Part shown: one piece after another, positions 6,374 through 18,329 of the stretch
Numbering within the stretch: the first letter of the stretch is position 1
Layout: each line of letters starts with the position of its first letter
Assembly: GCA_021835845.1 (NCBI GenBank)
Contig: JAKBJU010000003.1
Coordinates: 1-64,000, forward strand
From: Pseudomonadota bacterium
Lineage (GTDB): Bacteria > Pseudomonadota > Gammaproteobacteria > Burkholderiales > JABEVD01
Direction of reading: 5' to 3'
Length of the DNA stretch: 64,000 bases
Translations under genes and position numbers: made by a program
The notes under the pieces: generated by a model
The model's database searches: none
What the model was told of the DNA's origin: nothing
What the model saw: the letters and a program-made list of their open reading frames with translations, nothing else

Positions 6374-7640
6374 ACAGCGCAATCGACTCGACATGGGAAG
6401 TGTGCGGGAACATGTTGACCACTCCCGCGCATTCGAGCGTATAGCCCTTCGAATGGACCAGGATCCCCGCGTCCCTGGCGAGCGTCGCAGGGTCGCAGGA
6501 GACGTAGACGATGCGCGAAGGAAGTGCGGGCCCCAGACTTTCCACCAGTTCTTTTGCTCCGGCGCGGGGCGGATCGATCAGCATCTTGTCGAATCCCTGC
6601 AAATTCACCCCTTTCATGTCGAAAAGGTCGGCCGCGACGAAGCTCGCATTGGCTATGCCGTTCTTCCCGGCGTTTTCCATCGCCCGCTCGACGAGGGATG
6701 AACTGCCCTCCATGCCGACAACCGCCGCGCCCGATTTCGCGATGGGCAGGGTGAAGTTGCCCAGTCCGCAGAAAAGGTCGGCAATTCTTTCGCCTTCCGA
6801 AGGCGATAGCAGGGCGACTGCGCGCCTTACCAGCGCCCGGTTGATCGCGAAATTCACCTGGGTGAAGTCGGAGGGCAGGAAGGGCATGACGATCCCGAAT
6901 TCGGGAAGAGAATAATGGAGCCTCGCCGGTTTTTCGGGATGGAAGGGATGAATGGAATCGACCCCCCTCGGCTGCAGGTAGATGGCAATGTCGTGCCTGT
7001 CGGAGAACGCCCTGACGAGCGCCTCGTCCTCATTCGAGAGCGGATCGAGTATCCTGAATACCAGAAGGTCGGCTTCCTCCCCGACTGCGACTTCGACCTG
7101 GGGAAGCCGCTTCCTGATCGAGAGTGCCCCTATCAATTCCTTTAGATGCGGAATCAGCATCGAGATTTTTTCAGGCACGACCTCGCAATTGTCCATGTCG
7201 GTGACGTAACGGGTGCGCTTTTCGTTGAAGCCGACCAGGAGCTTTCCCTTTTTCTCGACAAAGCGCACCGAGAGCCTGGCGCGATGCCGGTATCCCCAGT
7301 AGGGGCCGTGGATGGCAGGCAGGATGCGCCCCGGGCTCACTTTTCCGATGTGCCGGAAGGCATCTTCCAGGACGCGCTGCTTGGCGGCGACTTGCGCCGA
7401 AGCTTCCAGGTGCTGCATGCTGCATCCCCCGCAGACGCCGAAATTGGCGCACCTGGGTTTCACCCGCGAGGGGCTTTCGCGGAGAATTTTCGAAATGTTG
7501 GCGAATTCGACCCGGGGTTTTTTCTTGTAGACGGAAGTTTCGACCTCCTCGCCCGGAAGGGCTCCCTCGACGAAGACCGCCTTGCCTTCGCAATGCGCCA
7601 CGCCTCGGCCTTCGTGGTCGATAGATTCTATTGTGATCAT
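6351..7640 (-). CDS. rlmD: 23S rRNA (uracil-1939-C5)-methyltransferase RlmD
   Basis: A 429-aa SAM-dependent RNA methyltransferase. An N-terminal TRAM domain ([29 protein letters not shown]) precedes an iron-sulfur cluster motif ([14 protein letters not shown], with a further Cys in the protein). The C-terminal SAM fold has [16 protein letters not shown], and the catalytic cysteine lies in [12 protein letters not shown]. Motifs are complete. It overlaps gluQ by 4 bp and is downstream of it. Confidence 0.95.
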   Translation of the reverse strand: MITIESIDHEGRGVAHCEGKAVFVEGALPGEEVETSVYKKKPRVEFANISKILRESPSRVKPRCANFGVCGGCSMQHLEASAQVAAKQRVLEDAFRHIGKVSPGRILPAIHGPYWGYRHRARLSVRFVEKKGKLLVGFNEKRTRYVTDMDNCEVVPEKISMLIPHLKELIGALSIRKRLPQVEVAVGEEADLLVFRILDPLSNEDEALVRAFSDRHDIAIYLQPRGVDSIHPFHPEKPARLHYSLPEFGIVMPFLPSDFTQVNFAINRALVRRAVALLSPSEGERIADLFCGLGNFTLPIAKSGAAVVGMEGSSSLVERAMENAGKNGIANASFVAADLFDMKGVNLQGFDKMLIDPPRAGAKELVESLGPALPSRIVYVSCDPATLARDAGILVHSKGYTLECAGVVNMFPHTSHVESIALFTLPGAL

Positions 7641-8485
7641 GCGTTTTCCTGAATCATTTTCGTTTTCGGGACTTTTTCCATGTCCCAGTTGGCAATTGCC
7701 CAGTTCCAGAACGAGGGGATGTCCGCATCCAGAAGCTCATCGGGGGGATTCTGCCCCAGAAAGCCGAGCGCCCTGAAAAGCACGGGCACTGCCGGTTCGA
7801 CGGGGCTCGCCTGCGTCTGCTTGGAAAGCTTCTCCCCATGTTCATTCGCCGCAACGGGAAGGTGGGCATAGGCCGGCGTATCGAAGCCGAGGCATTTCTG
7901 CAGTCGGATCTGGCGCGGAGTCGAGTCTAGCAGGTCCGCGCCCCTGACGACATGCGTCACGCCCTGTTCCTCGTCGTCGACTACCACGGCGAGCTGGTAG
8001 GCGAAGTAGCCGTCTGCGCGCAGCAGCACGAAGTCGCCGACTTCCCTTTCCAGGTTCTGGGCGAATTCTCCCTGAATGCCGTCGAGAAAGGCTATCCGCT
8101 CGTTTTCCACCCTGATCCTGATCGCGCGGGCCTCGCCCCTTGCGCCATTCCTGCAGGTTCCCCGGTAGATGCCTTCGATTTCGCGTCTCGAACAGGAACA
8201 GGGATAGGTGAAATTTCCCAGGCTTTCCAGCGCGTCCCGGTAAAGTCGGGTCCGGGCGCTCTGGAAGACGACTTCCCCGTCCCAGGCCATGCCCAGTTTT
8301 TCCAGAACATGCAATATTTCGGACGCAGCCCCCGGCGCTGTCCTCGCCTCGTCAACGTCCTCGATCCTGACCAGCCATTTCCCTCCGGCGGCTCTTGCCG
8401 CGAGAAGACTTCCCGTCGCGGCGACGATGGAGCCGAAATGGAGCGGGCCTGTAGGGGAGGGGGCGAAGCGTCCGACATGGGTCAT
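7637..8485 (-). CDS. gluQ: glutamyl-Q tRNA(Asp) synthetase
   Basis: A 282-aa paralogue of the GluRS catalytic core that glutamylates queuosine in tRNA-Asp. The HIGH-equivalent is [15 protein letters not shown], the zinc-site cysteines are in [18 protein letters not shown], and the KMSKS-equivalent is EKLSKQTQA. The anticodon-binding domain of GluRS is absent, as expected. It is the upstream gene of gluQ-rlmD. Confidence 0.93.
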   Translation of the reverse strand: MTHVGRFAPSPTGPLHFGSIVAATGSLLAARAAGGKWLVRIEDVDEARTAPGAASEILHVLEKLGMAWDGEVVFQSARTRLYRDALESLGNFTYPCSCSRREIEGIYRGTCRNGARGEARAIRIRVENERIAFLDGIQGEFAQNLEREVGDFVLLRADGYFAYQLAVVVDDEEQGVTHVVRGADLLDSTPRQIRLQKCLGFDTPAYAHLPVAANEHGEKLSKQTQASPVEPAVPVLFRALGFLGQNPPDELLDADIPSFWNWAIANWDMEKVPKTKMIQENA

Positions 8486-8506
8486 GAGGCGCTATTCTGC
8501 CACAGC

Positions 8507-8535
8507 TTGAACAAGGATGCTTCCTGTCCTATAAA
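8507..8535 (+). promoter_or_regulatory. sigma-70 promoter for the DsrC-like gene
   Basis: TTGAAC at 8507-8512 and TATAAA at 8530-8535, separated by 17 bp, lie about 32 bp upstream of the start codon at 8567. This is one of the best sigma-70 matches in the window. Confidence 0.7.
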
Positions 8536-8566
8536 GAGAATCCGGATACTCGCAACAGGAGGAGCC

Positions 8567-8914
8567 ATGCTGGACATAGAGAAAATGATGGGGGACGACC
8601 CCGAAGGACGACTTTCCTCTCTCCCCGAATGGAACGAGGAAGTCGCGAAGAAGCTCGCCGAGAAGGAGGGCATTGCGCTGACCGAGGAGCACTGGGAAGT
8701 GATCAGGCTGCTGAGGAACCATTACCGGCTGCGCGGCAACGATCTGAGCGGGACGAGATTGCTGAATGCGCTCGAAGAGCCTTTCGGCGCAAGGGGCGGC
8801 AAGAAGCATCTTTACGAGCTGTTCCCCGGCGGGCCGATCAACCAGGGAAGCCGCCTGGCCGGCGTGCCGCCTCCCCCCTACAGCCGGGACACCTCCTTTG
8901 GCAGCGTCGCCTGA
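8567..8914 (+). CDS. DsrC/TusE-family protein lacking both C-terminal cysteines (RspA-like)
   Basis: A 115-aa protein. The DsrC/TusE fold is clear from TEEHWEVIRLLRNHY and KKHLYELFPGGPINQGSRLAGVPPPPYSRD. In sulfur-carrier DsrC two cysteines sit in the C-terminal arm (GPxxxxCKIAGLPKPTGCV pattern), and TusE keeps the last one. Here the first position is Ser and the C-terminal arm has none, ending TSFGSVA. It therefore cannot carry sulfur by the known chemistry. Cysteine-free DsrC relatives have been proposed to be regulatory (RspA type). An AGGAGG site at about 8558-8563 fixes the ATG. It is monocistronic and convergent with tatC. Confidence 0.85.
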   Translation: MLDIEKMMGDDPEGRLSSLPEWNEEVAKKLAEKEGIALTEEHWEVIRLLRNHYRLRGNDLSGTRLLNALEEPFGARGGKKHLYELFPGGPINQGSRLAGVPPPPYSRDTSFGSVA

Positions 8915-8927
8915 TTCAGGGCTTTCC

Positions 8928-9653
8928 CTAGGCTTCTTTTCCGCTTGTCGGGACGAATTTTGCGAGGAATATGCCGAGTTCGTACAGCAGCCAGAGCGGC
9001 ACGGCGAGCATGGTTTGCGAGACGATGTCGGGCGGGGTGAATACTGCGCCCAATACGAACGCCCCGACGATCATGTAGGGGCGCCATTCCTTGAGCTTCT
9101 CGATCTGGATGAATCCCATCCTGACCAGAACGACGACGATGATCGGGACTTCGAACGTGACCCCGAAGGCGATGAACAGGGTGAGGACGAAATCGAGGTA
9201 TTTCCCGATGTCGGTCATCATCGAAACGCCTTCCGGCGTCACCTTGGAAATGAAGCCGAAAACGACGGGAAAGACCAGAAAATAGGCGAAAGCCATGCCG
9301 CTGAAGAAAAGGAAGGTGCTGCCCACGATGAGCGGTGCGATCAGCTTCTTCTCGTGGGAATAGAGCCCCGGGGCGACGAATGCCCAGAGCTGGTAAAGCG
9401 TGTGGGGCAGGCTGATCAGGAAGGCGGCCATGATCGCGATCTTCATCGGGACCAGGAAGGGCGTGGTCACCTCTGTCGCGATCATGCTCCCCCCCTTGGG
9501 CAGGTGGGAGAGCAGGGGGTGGGCGAGAATGGTGTAAAGCTCACGCGCCCAGGGGGCGAGGCAGAGGAACAGGACGACGACGACTGCGGCGATCCGCAAC
9601 AGGCGGGTTCTGAGTTCGATCAGGTGGGCGATGATGCTGTCTGCTGTGCTCAT
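8928..9653 (-). CDS. tatC: Sec-independent translocase subunit TatC
   Basis: A 241-aa polytopic membrane protein that recognises twin-arginine signal peptides. Six hydrophobic segments are visible. Family motifs include IAHLIELRTRLLRI at the N-terminus and FLFFSGMAFAYFLVFPVVFGF. The basic C-terminal end is short. It overlaps tatB by 4 bp, forming the last cistron of a tatABC set. Confidence 0.95.
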   Translation of the reverse strand: MSTADSIIAHLIELRTRLLRIAAVVVVLFLCLAPWARELYTILAHPLLSHLPKGGSMIATEVTTPFLVPMKIAIMAAFLISLPHTLYQLWAFVAPGLYSHEKKLIAPLIVGSTFLFFSGMAFAYFLVFPVVFGFISKVTPEGVSMMTDIGKYLDFVLTLFIAFGVTFEVPIIVVVLVRMGFIQIEKLKEWRPYMIVGAFVLGAVFTPPDIVSQTMLAVPLWLLYELGIFLAKFVPTSGKEA

Positions 9654-10042
9654 TTTTCGCCGAAATCGATATTGAGCTGCCGCGGATCCTCTTCAGCGAC
9701 AGGCTCCCCGTGCGCCTCCTCTTCGATCGGCTTCTTCACTTCCTCCAGTTCGATGCGCACCGCGCCTTCGGCTTCCCTGAACTTCTGCTCGTATTCGAAC
9801 GCCTTGATTTTCAGGGCGGCTTCGAGTTTCATCGCGGATTCCCTGGCGTCTTCCTGCATTTTCTTGATTTCGTCGAGATTGGCTTCGCGCTGCAGTTCGA
9901 CCTTGACGTCGTTGACGTAGCGCTGCGCCCGCCCGAGCAGCAGGCCGAAGGTGCGCGCCACCTTGGGCAGACGTTCCGGGCCGATGACGACGAGTGCGAC
10001 TATCCCGATGAGGAAGAGCTCTGAGAAGCTGATGTCGAACAT
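9650..10042 (-). CDS. tatB: Sec-independent translocase subunit TatB
   Basis: A 130-aa protein with the signature MFDISFSELFLIGIVALVVIGPERLPKVARTFG: one N-terminal TM helix with the conserved Glu, a hinge, and a long amphipathic helix. A charged helical tail (LQREANLDEIKKMQEDARES) follows. It partners TatC in the substrate receptor complex. Confidence 0.94.
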   Translation of the reverse strand: MFDISFSELFLIGIVALVVIGPERLPKVARTFGLLLGRAQRYVNDVKVELQREANLDEIKKMQEDARESAMKLEAALKIKAFEYEQKFREAEGAVRIELEEVKKPIEEEAHGEPVAEEDPRQLNIDFGEK

Positions 10043-10046
10043 TGGA

Positions 10047-10265
10047 TCAGGATTTCGATTTTTCCTTCACCTCACCCTCGAGGGTGTGTCCGGTTTCTTT
10101 CGAGTCGAGCTTGGCATGCTCGTCGTCGATGCCCGCCATGCCTTCCTTGAAGCCTTTCACAGCGCCGCCGAGATCGCTGCCGATATTCCTCAGTTTCTTC
10201 GTTCCGAAAATCAGCAGAACGACCACAAGAACGATGAGCCAGTGCCAGATGCTGAATGAACCCAT
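10047..10265 (-). CDS. tatA: Sec-independent translocase pore subunit TatA
   Basis: A 72-aa protein with the N-terminal helix [26 protein letters not shown], then the amphipathic helix [12 protein letters not shown] and a charged tail. The [10 protein letters not shown] hinge is diagnostic. It lies 4 bp upstream of tatB. Confidence 0.95.
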   Translation of the reverse strand: MGSFSIWHWLIVLVVVLLIFGTKKLRNIGSDLGGAVKGFKEGMAGIDDEHAKLDSKETGHTLEGEVKEKSKS

Positions 10266-10280
10266 TTTAAACTCCTTGAA

Positions 10281-10631
10281 TTAAATCCTGACGAGCATGG
10301 GAGGAAGCCTTTCCTTCCCGCCGATGACATGCAGATGCAGATGCATCACCTCCTGACCGCCGATCCTTCCCGTATTGACGATGGTGCGGAATCCGTCGGC
10401 GAGCCCTTCTTCCCTGGCGAGCTTGGGGGCGAGCACCATGATCTTGCCCATGACATCCCTGTGCATTTCACCGACATGCGCCATGGATTCGATATGTTCC
10501 TTGGGAATCAGCATGAAATGGACAGGGGCCAAGGGATGGATGTCGTGTATGGCGATGACGTCTTCGTCCTCGTAAAGTCTCCTGCCGGGAATCTCCCCCC
10601 TGATGATGCGGCAAAAAATGCAGTTTTCCAT
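10281..10631 (-). CDS. HIT-family (HINT) purine nucleoside phosphoramidase
   Basis: A 116-aa protein with the C-terminal histidine triad MHLHLHVIGG and the N-terminal CIFCRIIRGEIPGRRLYED segment typical of HINT-type HIT proteins. Its start overlaps the hisE stop by 1 bp. HINT genes between hisE and tatA are common in betaproteobacteria. Confidence 0.93.
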   Translation of the reverse strand: MENCIFCRIIRGEIPGRRLYEDEDVIAIHDIHPLAPVHFMLIPKEHIESMAHVGEMHRDVMGKIMVLAPKLAREEGLADGFRTIVNTGRIGGQEVMHLHLHVIGGKERLPPMLVRI

Positions 10632-10942
10632 TATTTTCGCCCTGCCTTTTCCTCGTTGCCCGAAACGCCTTCCCTTCTTTCCAGTTCGGCATACACGTCT
10701 TCCGGGCGCAGCCCGTGCCAGGCGAGCATGACGAGGCTGTGGAACCAGAGGTCCGCAGTTTCCTTCACAACGTGCAGTTTATCACCGTCCTTGGATGCGA
10801 GCAGCGTCTCCCCGGCTTCTTCCGCTATCTTTTTCAGGATGGCGTCCTGCCCCTTGTCGAAAAGGGAGGCGACATAGGACGACTTCGGGTCCATCCCCTT
10901 GCGGGATTGAATCGTGTCCGCGAGGCGTTCCAGTATGCTCAT
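10631..10942 (-). CDS. hisE: phosphoribosyl-ATP pyrophosphatase
   Basis: A 103-aa enzyme that hydrolyses PRATP to PRAMP (histidine step 2). It is a MazG-like all-alpha fold with [22 protein letters not shown] and [19 protein letters not shown], providing the acidic Mg sites. ATG at 10942 ([12 protein letters not shown]) overlaps the hisI end by 4 bp. HisE and HisI are separate polypeptides here. Confidence 0.94.
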   Translation of the reverse strand: MSILERLADTIQSRKGMDPKSSYVASLFDKGQDAILKKIAEEAGETLLASKDGDKLHVVKETADLWFHSLVMLAWHGLRPEDVYAELERREGVSGNEEKAGRK

Positions 10943-11334
10943 GCCTTGCTCCCGTAAATTTCCTCGGGGGACTTGATCACTTCGTCCGTCACCACCCAGT
11001 GGCCGTCTTCCAGCTTCTGGAAGAAGCAGCTCTCCCGCCCCGTGTGGCAGGCAATGCCGCCCTGCTGTTCGACCTGCAGAAGAATCACGTCTTCGTCGCA
11101 ATCGAGACGCATCTCGACGATTCTCTGGGTATGTCCCGATTCCTCTCCCTTCTTCCAGAGCTTTTTTCTGGAGCGCGACCAGTAGACGGCGACCCCGGTT
11201 CTGGCGCTCAGCTCCAGGGATTCGCGGTTCATCCAGGCGACCATCAGCACGCGCCCGGTGGTTGAATCCTGGGCGATCGCGGGAACAAGGCCTTCGTTGG
11301 ACCAGTTGATCTTGTTCAGCCAGTTGTCGTTCAA
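10939..11334 (-). CDS. hisI: phosphoribosyl-AMP cyclohydrolase
   Basis: A 131-aa zinc enzyme for histidine step 3. Visible motifs are [38 protein letters not shown], the metal-binding [10 protein letters not shown] and the Cys pair region [14 protein letters not shown]. The only suitable start is TTG at 11334, overlapping the hisF stop (TTGA). Monofunctional form. Confidence 0.93.
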   Translation of the reverse strand: MNDNWLNKINWSNEGLVPAIAQDSTTGRVLMVAWMNRESLELSARTGVAVYWSRSRKKLWKKGEESGHTQRIVEMRLDCDEDVILLQVEQQGGIACHTGRESCFFQKLEDGHWVVTDEVIKSPEEIYGSKA

Positions 11335-12092
11335 AGTCTCACCTCGATATGGCGGTTCGCCATGTATTCCTTGGCCTGTCTCACGGTGTATTCGCCGTAA
11401 TGGAATATGCTCGCGGCAAGGACCGCATCGGCATGTCCTTCGAGCACGCCTTGCGCAAGATGCGCGAGGTTGCCCACGCCGCCGCTCGCGATCAGTGGAA
11501 TGTCGAGCGCGTCGGATACGGCCCTGGTGAGTTCGATGTCGAAGCCGTTCTTGGTGCCGTCCCTGTCCATGCTGGTGAGCAGGATTTCCCCCGCTCCCAG
11601 CTGCTGCATCCTTACCGCCCATTCTATAGCATCCAGCCCGGTTTGCCTTCTTCCGCCGTGAGTGAACACTTCCCACTGGCCTTCGCCGGTCCTTTTTGCA
11701 TCGATCGCGACGACGATGCATTGCGATCCGAAGCGGCTGGAAGCTTCGGCGACGAGATCGGGGTTGGATACCGCCGACGTGTTCATGCTGACCTTGTCAG
11801 CGCCCGCATTGAGCAGGCTCCTCACATCCGCAACCGCCCTGACCCCGCCTCCTACCGTGAGCGGGATGAAGACCTGGGAAGCCACATCCTCGATGATTCT
11901 GAGGATCAGCCCGCGTTCGTCCGAGCTTGCCGTGATGTCGAGGAAGGTGAGTTCGTCCGCGCCCTGCTCGTCATAGCGGCGGGCAATCTCCACGGGGTCC
12001 CCGGCGTCCCTGAGGCCGACGAAGTTGACTCCCTTGACGACCCTTCCACCGGTTACGTCGAGGCAGGGAATGATCCTTTTCGCGAGTCCCAT
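11331..12092 (-). CDS. hisF: imidazole glycerol phosphate synthase, cyclase subunit
   Basis: A 253-aa TIM barrel that converts PRFAR plus ammonia (from HisH) to IGP and AICAR. N-terminal catalytic Asp in [17 protein letters not shown], second Asp in [14 protein letters not shown]; phosphate loops VGGGVRAV and ASGGVGNL. Normal length. It lies 1 bp after hisA. Confidence 0.96.
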   Translation of the reverse strand: MGLAKRIIPCLDVTGGRVVKGVNFVGLRDAGDPVEIARRYDEQGADELTFLDITASSDERGLILRIIEDVASQVFIPLTVGGGVRAVADVRSLLNAGADKVSMNTSAVSNPDLVAEASSRFGSQCIVVAIDAKRTGEGQWEVFTHGGRRQTGLDAIEWAVRMQQLGAGEILLTSMDRDGTKNGFDIELTRAVSDALDIPLIASGGVGNLAHLAQGVLEGHADAVLAASIFHYGEYTVRQAKEYMANRHIEVRL

Positions 12093-12093
12093 T

Positions 12094-12846
12094 TCACTCC
12101 AGGAATTTCGGGGCGAGCGAGTCGGCGAGCGCCTGCGCCGCCTTGAAGTCGAGCGTTCCCTCGTAGATGGCGCGCCCCGTGATCGCCCCCATGATGCCCT
12201 CCGATGCTATGCCGCACAGCGCCCTGATGTCTTCGAGGTTGGTGAGTCCGCCGCTCGCGATCACCGGAATGGTGAGTTCGCGCGCGAGATTGACGGTTGC
12301 CTCTATATTGACCCCGGTGAGCATGCCGTCCCGGCCGATGTCGGTGTAGATGACGGCCTCCACTCCGTAATCCTGGAATCGCTTGGCGAGATCGACGACG
12401 TCGTGCCCGGTCACCTTGGACCAGCCGTTGACTGCCACCTTGCCGTCCTTGGCGTCCAGCCCGACCATGATGTGGCCGGGAAAGGCGTTGCAGGCGTCGT
12501 GCAAGAATCCCGGGGTCTTGACCGCTGCGGTGCCGATGATGATGTAAGTGACCCCGTCGTCGAGATAGCGCTCTATGGTTTCGAGGTCGCGGATTCCTCC
12601 GCCGAGCTGGACCGGAATGTCATCCCCTACCGCTTCGATCACGGAGCGGATCGCTTCCTCGTTCCTGGGTTTTCCGGCAAACGCGCCGTTGAGGTCGACG
12701 AGATGGAGGCGTCTCGCGCCCTGGGCTATCCAGTGCCTCGCGGTGGTTGCCGGATCGTCGGAAAAGACGGTGGCGTCTTCCATCAGTCCCTGTTTGAGGC
12801 GAACGCATTCGCCGTCTTTCAAATCGATGGCAGGAATAATCAGCAT
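12094..12846 (-). CDS. hisA: ProFAR isomerase
   Basis: A 250-aa TIM barrel catalysing the Amadori rearrangement of ProFAR to [23 protein letters not shown] carries the catalytic Asp, with LGGGIRDL phosphate loop and [14 protein letters not shown]. It is paralogous to HisF next to it. Confidence 0.96.
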   Translation of the reverse strand: MLIIPAIDLKDGECVRLKQGLMEDATVFSDDPATTARHWIAQGARRLHLVDLNGAFAGKPRNEEAIRSVIEAVGDDIPVQLGGGIRDLETIERYLDDGVTYIIIGTAAVKTPGFLHDACNAFPGHIMVGLDAKDGKVAVNGWSKVTGHDVVDLAKRFQDYGVEAVIYTDIGRDGMLTGVNIEATVNLARELTIPVIASGGLTNLEDIRALCGIASEGIMGAITGRAIYEGTLDFKAAQALADSLAPKFLE

Positions 12847-12864
12847 ATCCCGGTGTTCTCCAAT

Positions 12865-13509
12865 CTAAATTGCGCCATTCCAGGCGGAGAAATTGCGCAG
12901 CAGGGCAAGCCCTGCGCTCTGGCTCTTCTCCGGATGGAATTGTACGGCAAAAATATTGCCCTTCGCCACGGCCGAGGCGAAGCGGAAGGGATAGCGGCTG
13001 GTTGCCGCGACGATGCCTTCGTCGTCAGGTTCGGCGTAATAGCTGTGCACGAAATAGAACCGGCTTCCCTGTGCTATGCCTTCCCAGAGGGGATGGGACA
13101 GGCAGGTTTCGACCTGGTTCCATCCGATATGCGGCACTTTCAGCTTTTCCCCGGAAGAATCGAACATCTTGTCCTGCGGGAAACGCTTCACCTTGCCCCT
13201 CAGAATCCCCAGTCCGGCCACGTTCCCCTCTTCGCTGAAATCGAAGAGCATCTGCAGGCCGATGCAGATGCCGAGAAAGGGCTTTTCCCTGGCCGAGCGC
13301 ATGACCGCATCCCTCAGCCCCCTGGAATCGAGCTCACGCATGCAGTCCGGCATGGCGCCCTGTCCGGGAAAAACGACATGGCTCGCCTTGAGGATTTCGG
13401 CAGGGTCGCTCGTCACCGCCACCTTGGATTGCGGCGAGACATGCTCTATCGCATGGGCGACAGAGCGCAGGTTGCCCATGCCGTAATCGATGATGGCGAT
13501 TTCAGCCAT
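12865..13509 (-). CDS. hisH: imidazole glycerol phosphate synthase, glutaminase subunit
   Basis: A 214-aa class I amidotransferase. The triad is visible: Cys in FLGICIGLQMLF, His and Glu in AVQFHPEKSQ. The oxyanion region is VFPGQGAM. I start at ATG 13509 (MAEIAIIDYGMGNL), not at the longer frame start at 13614, which lies inside hisB. Confidence 0.95.
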   Translation of the reverse strand: MAEIAIIDYGMGNLRSVAHAIEHVSPQSKVAVTSDPAEILKASHVVFPGQGAMPDCMRELDSRGLRDAVMRSAREKPFLGICIGLQMLFDFSEEGNVAGLGILRGKVKRFPQDKMFDSSGEKLKVPHIGWNQVETCLSHPLWEGIAQGSRFYFVHSYYAEPDDEGIVAATSRYPFRFASAVAKGNIFAVQFHPEKSQSAGLALLRNFSAWNGAI

Positions 13510-13511
13510 GC

Positions 13512-14099
13512 TCAGAGGCTGCCCTTGGTCGATGGCGTTTCGCCATCGAGGCGCGCGTCGATGCAGCATGCCATTCTCAGCGCGCGCCCGAAAGCCTTGA
13601 AAATCGTCTCGCACTGGTGATGCGCATTCTTTCCCCTGAGATTGTCGATATGCAGGGTGACCAGGGCATGGTTGACGAAGCCCTGGAAGAATTCGCGAAC
13701 CAGTTCGACATCGAATTCCCCCACCATGCCGCGCGTGAATGGCGCGTCCATGACCAGCCCGGGCCTGCCGGAGAGGTCGACGACGACCCTGGAGAGAGCC
13801 TCGTCCAGCGGGACGTAGGCGTGGCCATAGCGGGATATGCCCTTCTTGTCCCCGATCGCGCGGGAAAACGCCTGCCCCAGGGTGATGCCGATGTCTTCCA
13901 CCGTGTGGTGGCCGTCGATGTGCAGATCTCCCTTCGCACTGACATCGAGGTCGATCAGGCCGTGCCTCGCGATCTGGTCGAGCATGTGGTCGAAGAAGCC
14001 TATTCCGGTGGAAATCGAGGATTTGCCGGTGCCATCCAGGGCGATCCTGACGGAAATCTCGGTTTCGAGCGTGCTTCTTTTGACTTCAGCTTCCCGCAT
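13512..14099 (-). CDS. hisB: imidazoleglycerol-phosphate dehydratase (monofunctional)
   Basis: A 195-aa enzyme for histidine step 6, with two pseudo-repeated halves. Mn ligands are in [29 protein letters not shown], and [10 protein letters not shown] plus [20 protein letters not shown] 14099 ([15 protein letters not shown]) is preferred over the in-frame upstream ATG at 14153, which lies inside hisD. No HisB phosphatase domain is attached. Confidence 0.95.
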   Translation of the reverse strand: MREAEVKRSTLETEISVRIALDGTGKSSISTGIGFFDHMLDQIARHGLIDLDVSAKGDLHIDGHHTVEDIGITLGQAFSRAIGDKKGISRYGHAYVPLDEALSRVVVDLSGRPGLVMDAPFTRGMVGEFDVELVREFFQGFVNHALVTLHIDNLRGKNAHHQCETIFKAFGRALRMACCIDARLDGETPSTKGSL

Positions 14100-14109
14100 G
14101 ATGTGTGTC

Positions 14110-15414
14110 CTATGAGTTTTCGAAACGAAAGGCAGCGGACCGGGCATGCGCATCCAGCCCTTCGCCGATGGCGAGCGTTTGCGCTACCCGCCCCAGGGTT
14201 GCCGCGCCCGCCTGCGACACCGATATCAGGCTGGTCCGCTTCTGGAAGTCGTAGACTCCCAGCGGGGAGGAGAAGCGCGCGGTTCTCGATGTGGGCAGGA
14301 CATGATTCGGCCCTGCGCAGTAATCTCCGAGCGACTCCGAAGTATAGCGGCCCATGAAGATCGCCCCGGCATGCCGGATCTTGTCGAGCAGCGCTTCCGG
14401 GTCTTCCACGGAAAGTTCGAGGTGTTCGGGGGCGATTTGGTTCGCGATCTCGCACGCTTGTGGAAGATCCTTCACCTTGATCAGCGCGCCGCGCCTGCCG
14501 AGCGATGCCGCTATCACTGCGCGCCTCGCCATTTGCGGGAGGAGCTTTTCCAAGCTCCTCTCGACGGCATCGAGGAAGTCCATATCCGGGCAGAGCAGGA
14601 TGGCCTGGGCGATTTCGTCGTGCTCGGCCTGGGAGAAAAGATCCATGGCGATCCAGTCCGGATTCGTCCTGCCGTCGCAGATCACCAGGATTTCGGACGG
14701 GCCTGCGATCATGTCTATGCCGACCGTTCCGAAAACCCTGCGCTTGGCCTCTGCCACATAGGCGTTGCCGGGCCCCACGATCTTGTCGACCTGGGGAACC
14801 GTTTGGGTGCCGTAGGCGAGCGCACCCACCGCCTGGGCGCCGCCCACGCAGAATACCCTGTCGACATGGCAGATCGCGGCAGCGGCGAGCACCAGTTCGT
14901 TCTGCTCTCCTCCCGGTGTCGGGACGACCATGATGAGTTCGGATACGCCTGCAACCTTGGCGGGAATCGCGTTCATCAGCACCGAAGAAGGATAGGCTGC
15001 CTTCCCGCCCGGAACATAAAGACCGACCCTGTCAAGCGGCGTGATCTTCTGCCCGAGCATGGTGCCGTCTTCCTCGACGTGGCGCCAGGAAGCCTGCAAC
15101 TGTTTTTCGTGGTAGATTCTGATCCTGTGCGCAGCCTGCTCGAGCGCTTCGCGCTGGGCCCGTGGCAAATTCTGCAAGGCCGCTTCGAGTCGCGATCTCG
15201 GCAGGTCGAGCGCGTTTATGGAAGCCGCATCCAGTCTGTCGAAGCGCCGCGTATAGTCGAGCAGTGCGGCATCCCCCCGTTTCTGGATGTCGTCGAGTAT
15301 GGAGGCGACGGTTTCCTCTAATTTCGGGTCGCGCGCGCTTTCGTAGGCGAGCAGGGCTCTCAGCCCGGAATCGAATCCGGAAGCCTGGGTGTCGAGACGG
15401 GAAATGATGGGCAT
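14110..15414 (-). CDS. hisD: histidinol dehydrogenase
   Basis: A 434-aa NAD- and zinc-dependent enzyme for the last two oxidations of histidine synthesis. The signature includes [21 protein letters not shown] and [12 protein letters not shown], the catalytic and zinc region [15 protein letters not shown] and [11 protein letters not shown], then [13 protein letters not shown]. Complete. In many betaproteobacteria hisC lies between hisD and hisB; here the two are 10 bp apart, so hisC must be elsewhere. Confidence 0.96.
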   Translation of the reverse strand: MPIISRLDTQASGFDSGLRALLAYESARDPKLEETVASILDDIQKRGDAALLDYTRRFDRLDAASINALDLPRSRLEAALQNLPRAQREALEQAAHRIRIYHEKQLQASWRHVEEDGTMLGQKITPLDRVGLYVPGGKAAYPSSVLMNAIPAKVAGVSELIMVVPTPGGEQNELVLAAAAICHVDRVFCVGGAQAVGALAYGTQTVPQVDKIVGPGNAYVAEAKRRVFGTVGIDMIAGPSEILVICDGRTNPDWIAMDLFSQAEHDEIAQAILLCPDMDFLDAVERSLEKLLPQMARRAVIAASLGRRGALIKVKDLPQACEIANQIAPEHLELSVEDPEALLDKIRHAGAIFMGRYTSESLGDYCAGPNHVLPTSRTARFSSPLGVYDFQKRTSLISVSQAGAATLGRVAQTLAIGEGLDAHARSAAFRFENS

Positions 15415-15434
15415 GATTCGATTCTACACGAAAT

Positions 15435-17562
<2,128 letters not shown>

Positions 17563-17573
17563 AGGTTTCTCTT

Positions 17574-18329
17574 TCAGTTGCGCAGTTTGTAACCGGATTT
17601 TAACAGGCCGAGGGTGAACAAGGATACAGCCGCAAGGCAAATAGAAACGACGAGCAGGCTGAAGTAGGGGGAAATGTCCGAAACCCCGAAAAAGCCGTAG
17701 CGGAACCCGTCTATCAGGTAAAAGAACGGATTCAGATGGGAGACTTTCTGCCAGAAAGGAGGGAGGGAGTGAATCGAATAGAACACCCCGGAAAGAAAGG
17801 TCAGGGGAACAATGATGAAATTCTGGAAGCTCGCCAGCTGGTCGAATTTCTCGGCCCATATCCCCGCCACGATGCCGGTCGCGCCGAGGATGAAGCTGCC
17901 CAGGAGGGCGAAAACCAGAGCCCAGAGCGGAAATCTCAGGGGAATGTCGACGGCCCAGAGCGTGATCAGGAAAATGCCGCACCCGACCAGAACCCCCCTG
18001 ATCGTCGATGCGAGCACATAGGCGAGAAAGATTTCGGGATAGGAAACCGGAGAGAGCAGCAGGAAGATGATGTTTCCGGTGATTTTCGACTGGATCAGGC
18101 TGGAAGAGCTGTTCGCGAAGGCGTTCTGCAGCAGCGCCATCATGGCAAGACCCGGAATCAGGAATGAAACATACGAAACGCCCGGGAAGGCTTCGACATG
18201 ATCTCCCAGAACATGGGAGAAAATGAGGAGATAGAGCATCGTGCTCAGGAGCGGGGACAGAACGGTCTGGAACCCCACCTTCCAGAAGCGCACCACTTCC
18301 TTGTAGAGCAGGCTGTAGAAACCTTTCAT
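17574..18329 (-). CDS. ABC-2 type exporter permease (YadH-like)
   Basis: A 251-aa membrane protein with about six TM segments. YSLLYKEVVRFWKVGFQTVLSPLLSTMLYLLIF opens it, and FQNFIIVPLTFLSGVFYSI is the signature before the last segments. It pairs with the ATPase gene upstream (4-bp overlap at 18326-18329). Substrate unknown. Start at ATG 18329. Confidence 0.88.
   Translation of the reverse strand: MKGFYSLLYKEVVRFWKVGFQTVLSPLLSTMLYLLIFSHVLGDHVEAFPGVSYVSFLIPGLAMMALLQNAFANSSSSLIQSKITGNIIFLLLSPVSYPEIFLAYVLASTIRGVLVGCGIFLITLWAVDIPLRFPLWALVFALLGSFILGATGIVAGIWAEKFDQLASFQNFIIVPLTFLSGVFYSIHSLPPFWQKVSHLNPFFYLIDGFRYGFFGVSDISPYFSLLVVSICLAAVSLFTLGLLKSGYKLRN

Noticed and set aside
8512-8566. N-terminal extension of the DsrC-like protein in a frame open from 7952
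   Set aside because: The open frame overlaps gluQ antisense. The AGGAGG site before ATG 8567 and family length fix the true start.
8914-8945. Terminator between the DsrC-like gene and tatC
   Set aside because: Only a 4-bp stem (AGGG/CCCT) is visible, with no adequate T-run on either strand.
12025-13620. 531-aa plus-strand frame opposite hisA/hisH
   Set aside because: Antisense shadow of high-GC coding genes; composition is His/Arg/Gly-rich with no family, and the his genes are certain.
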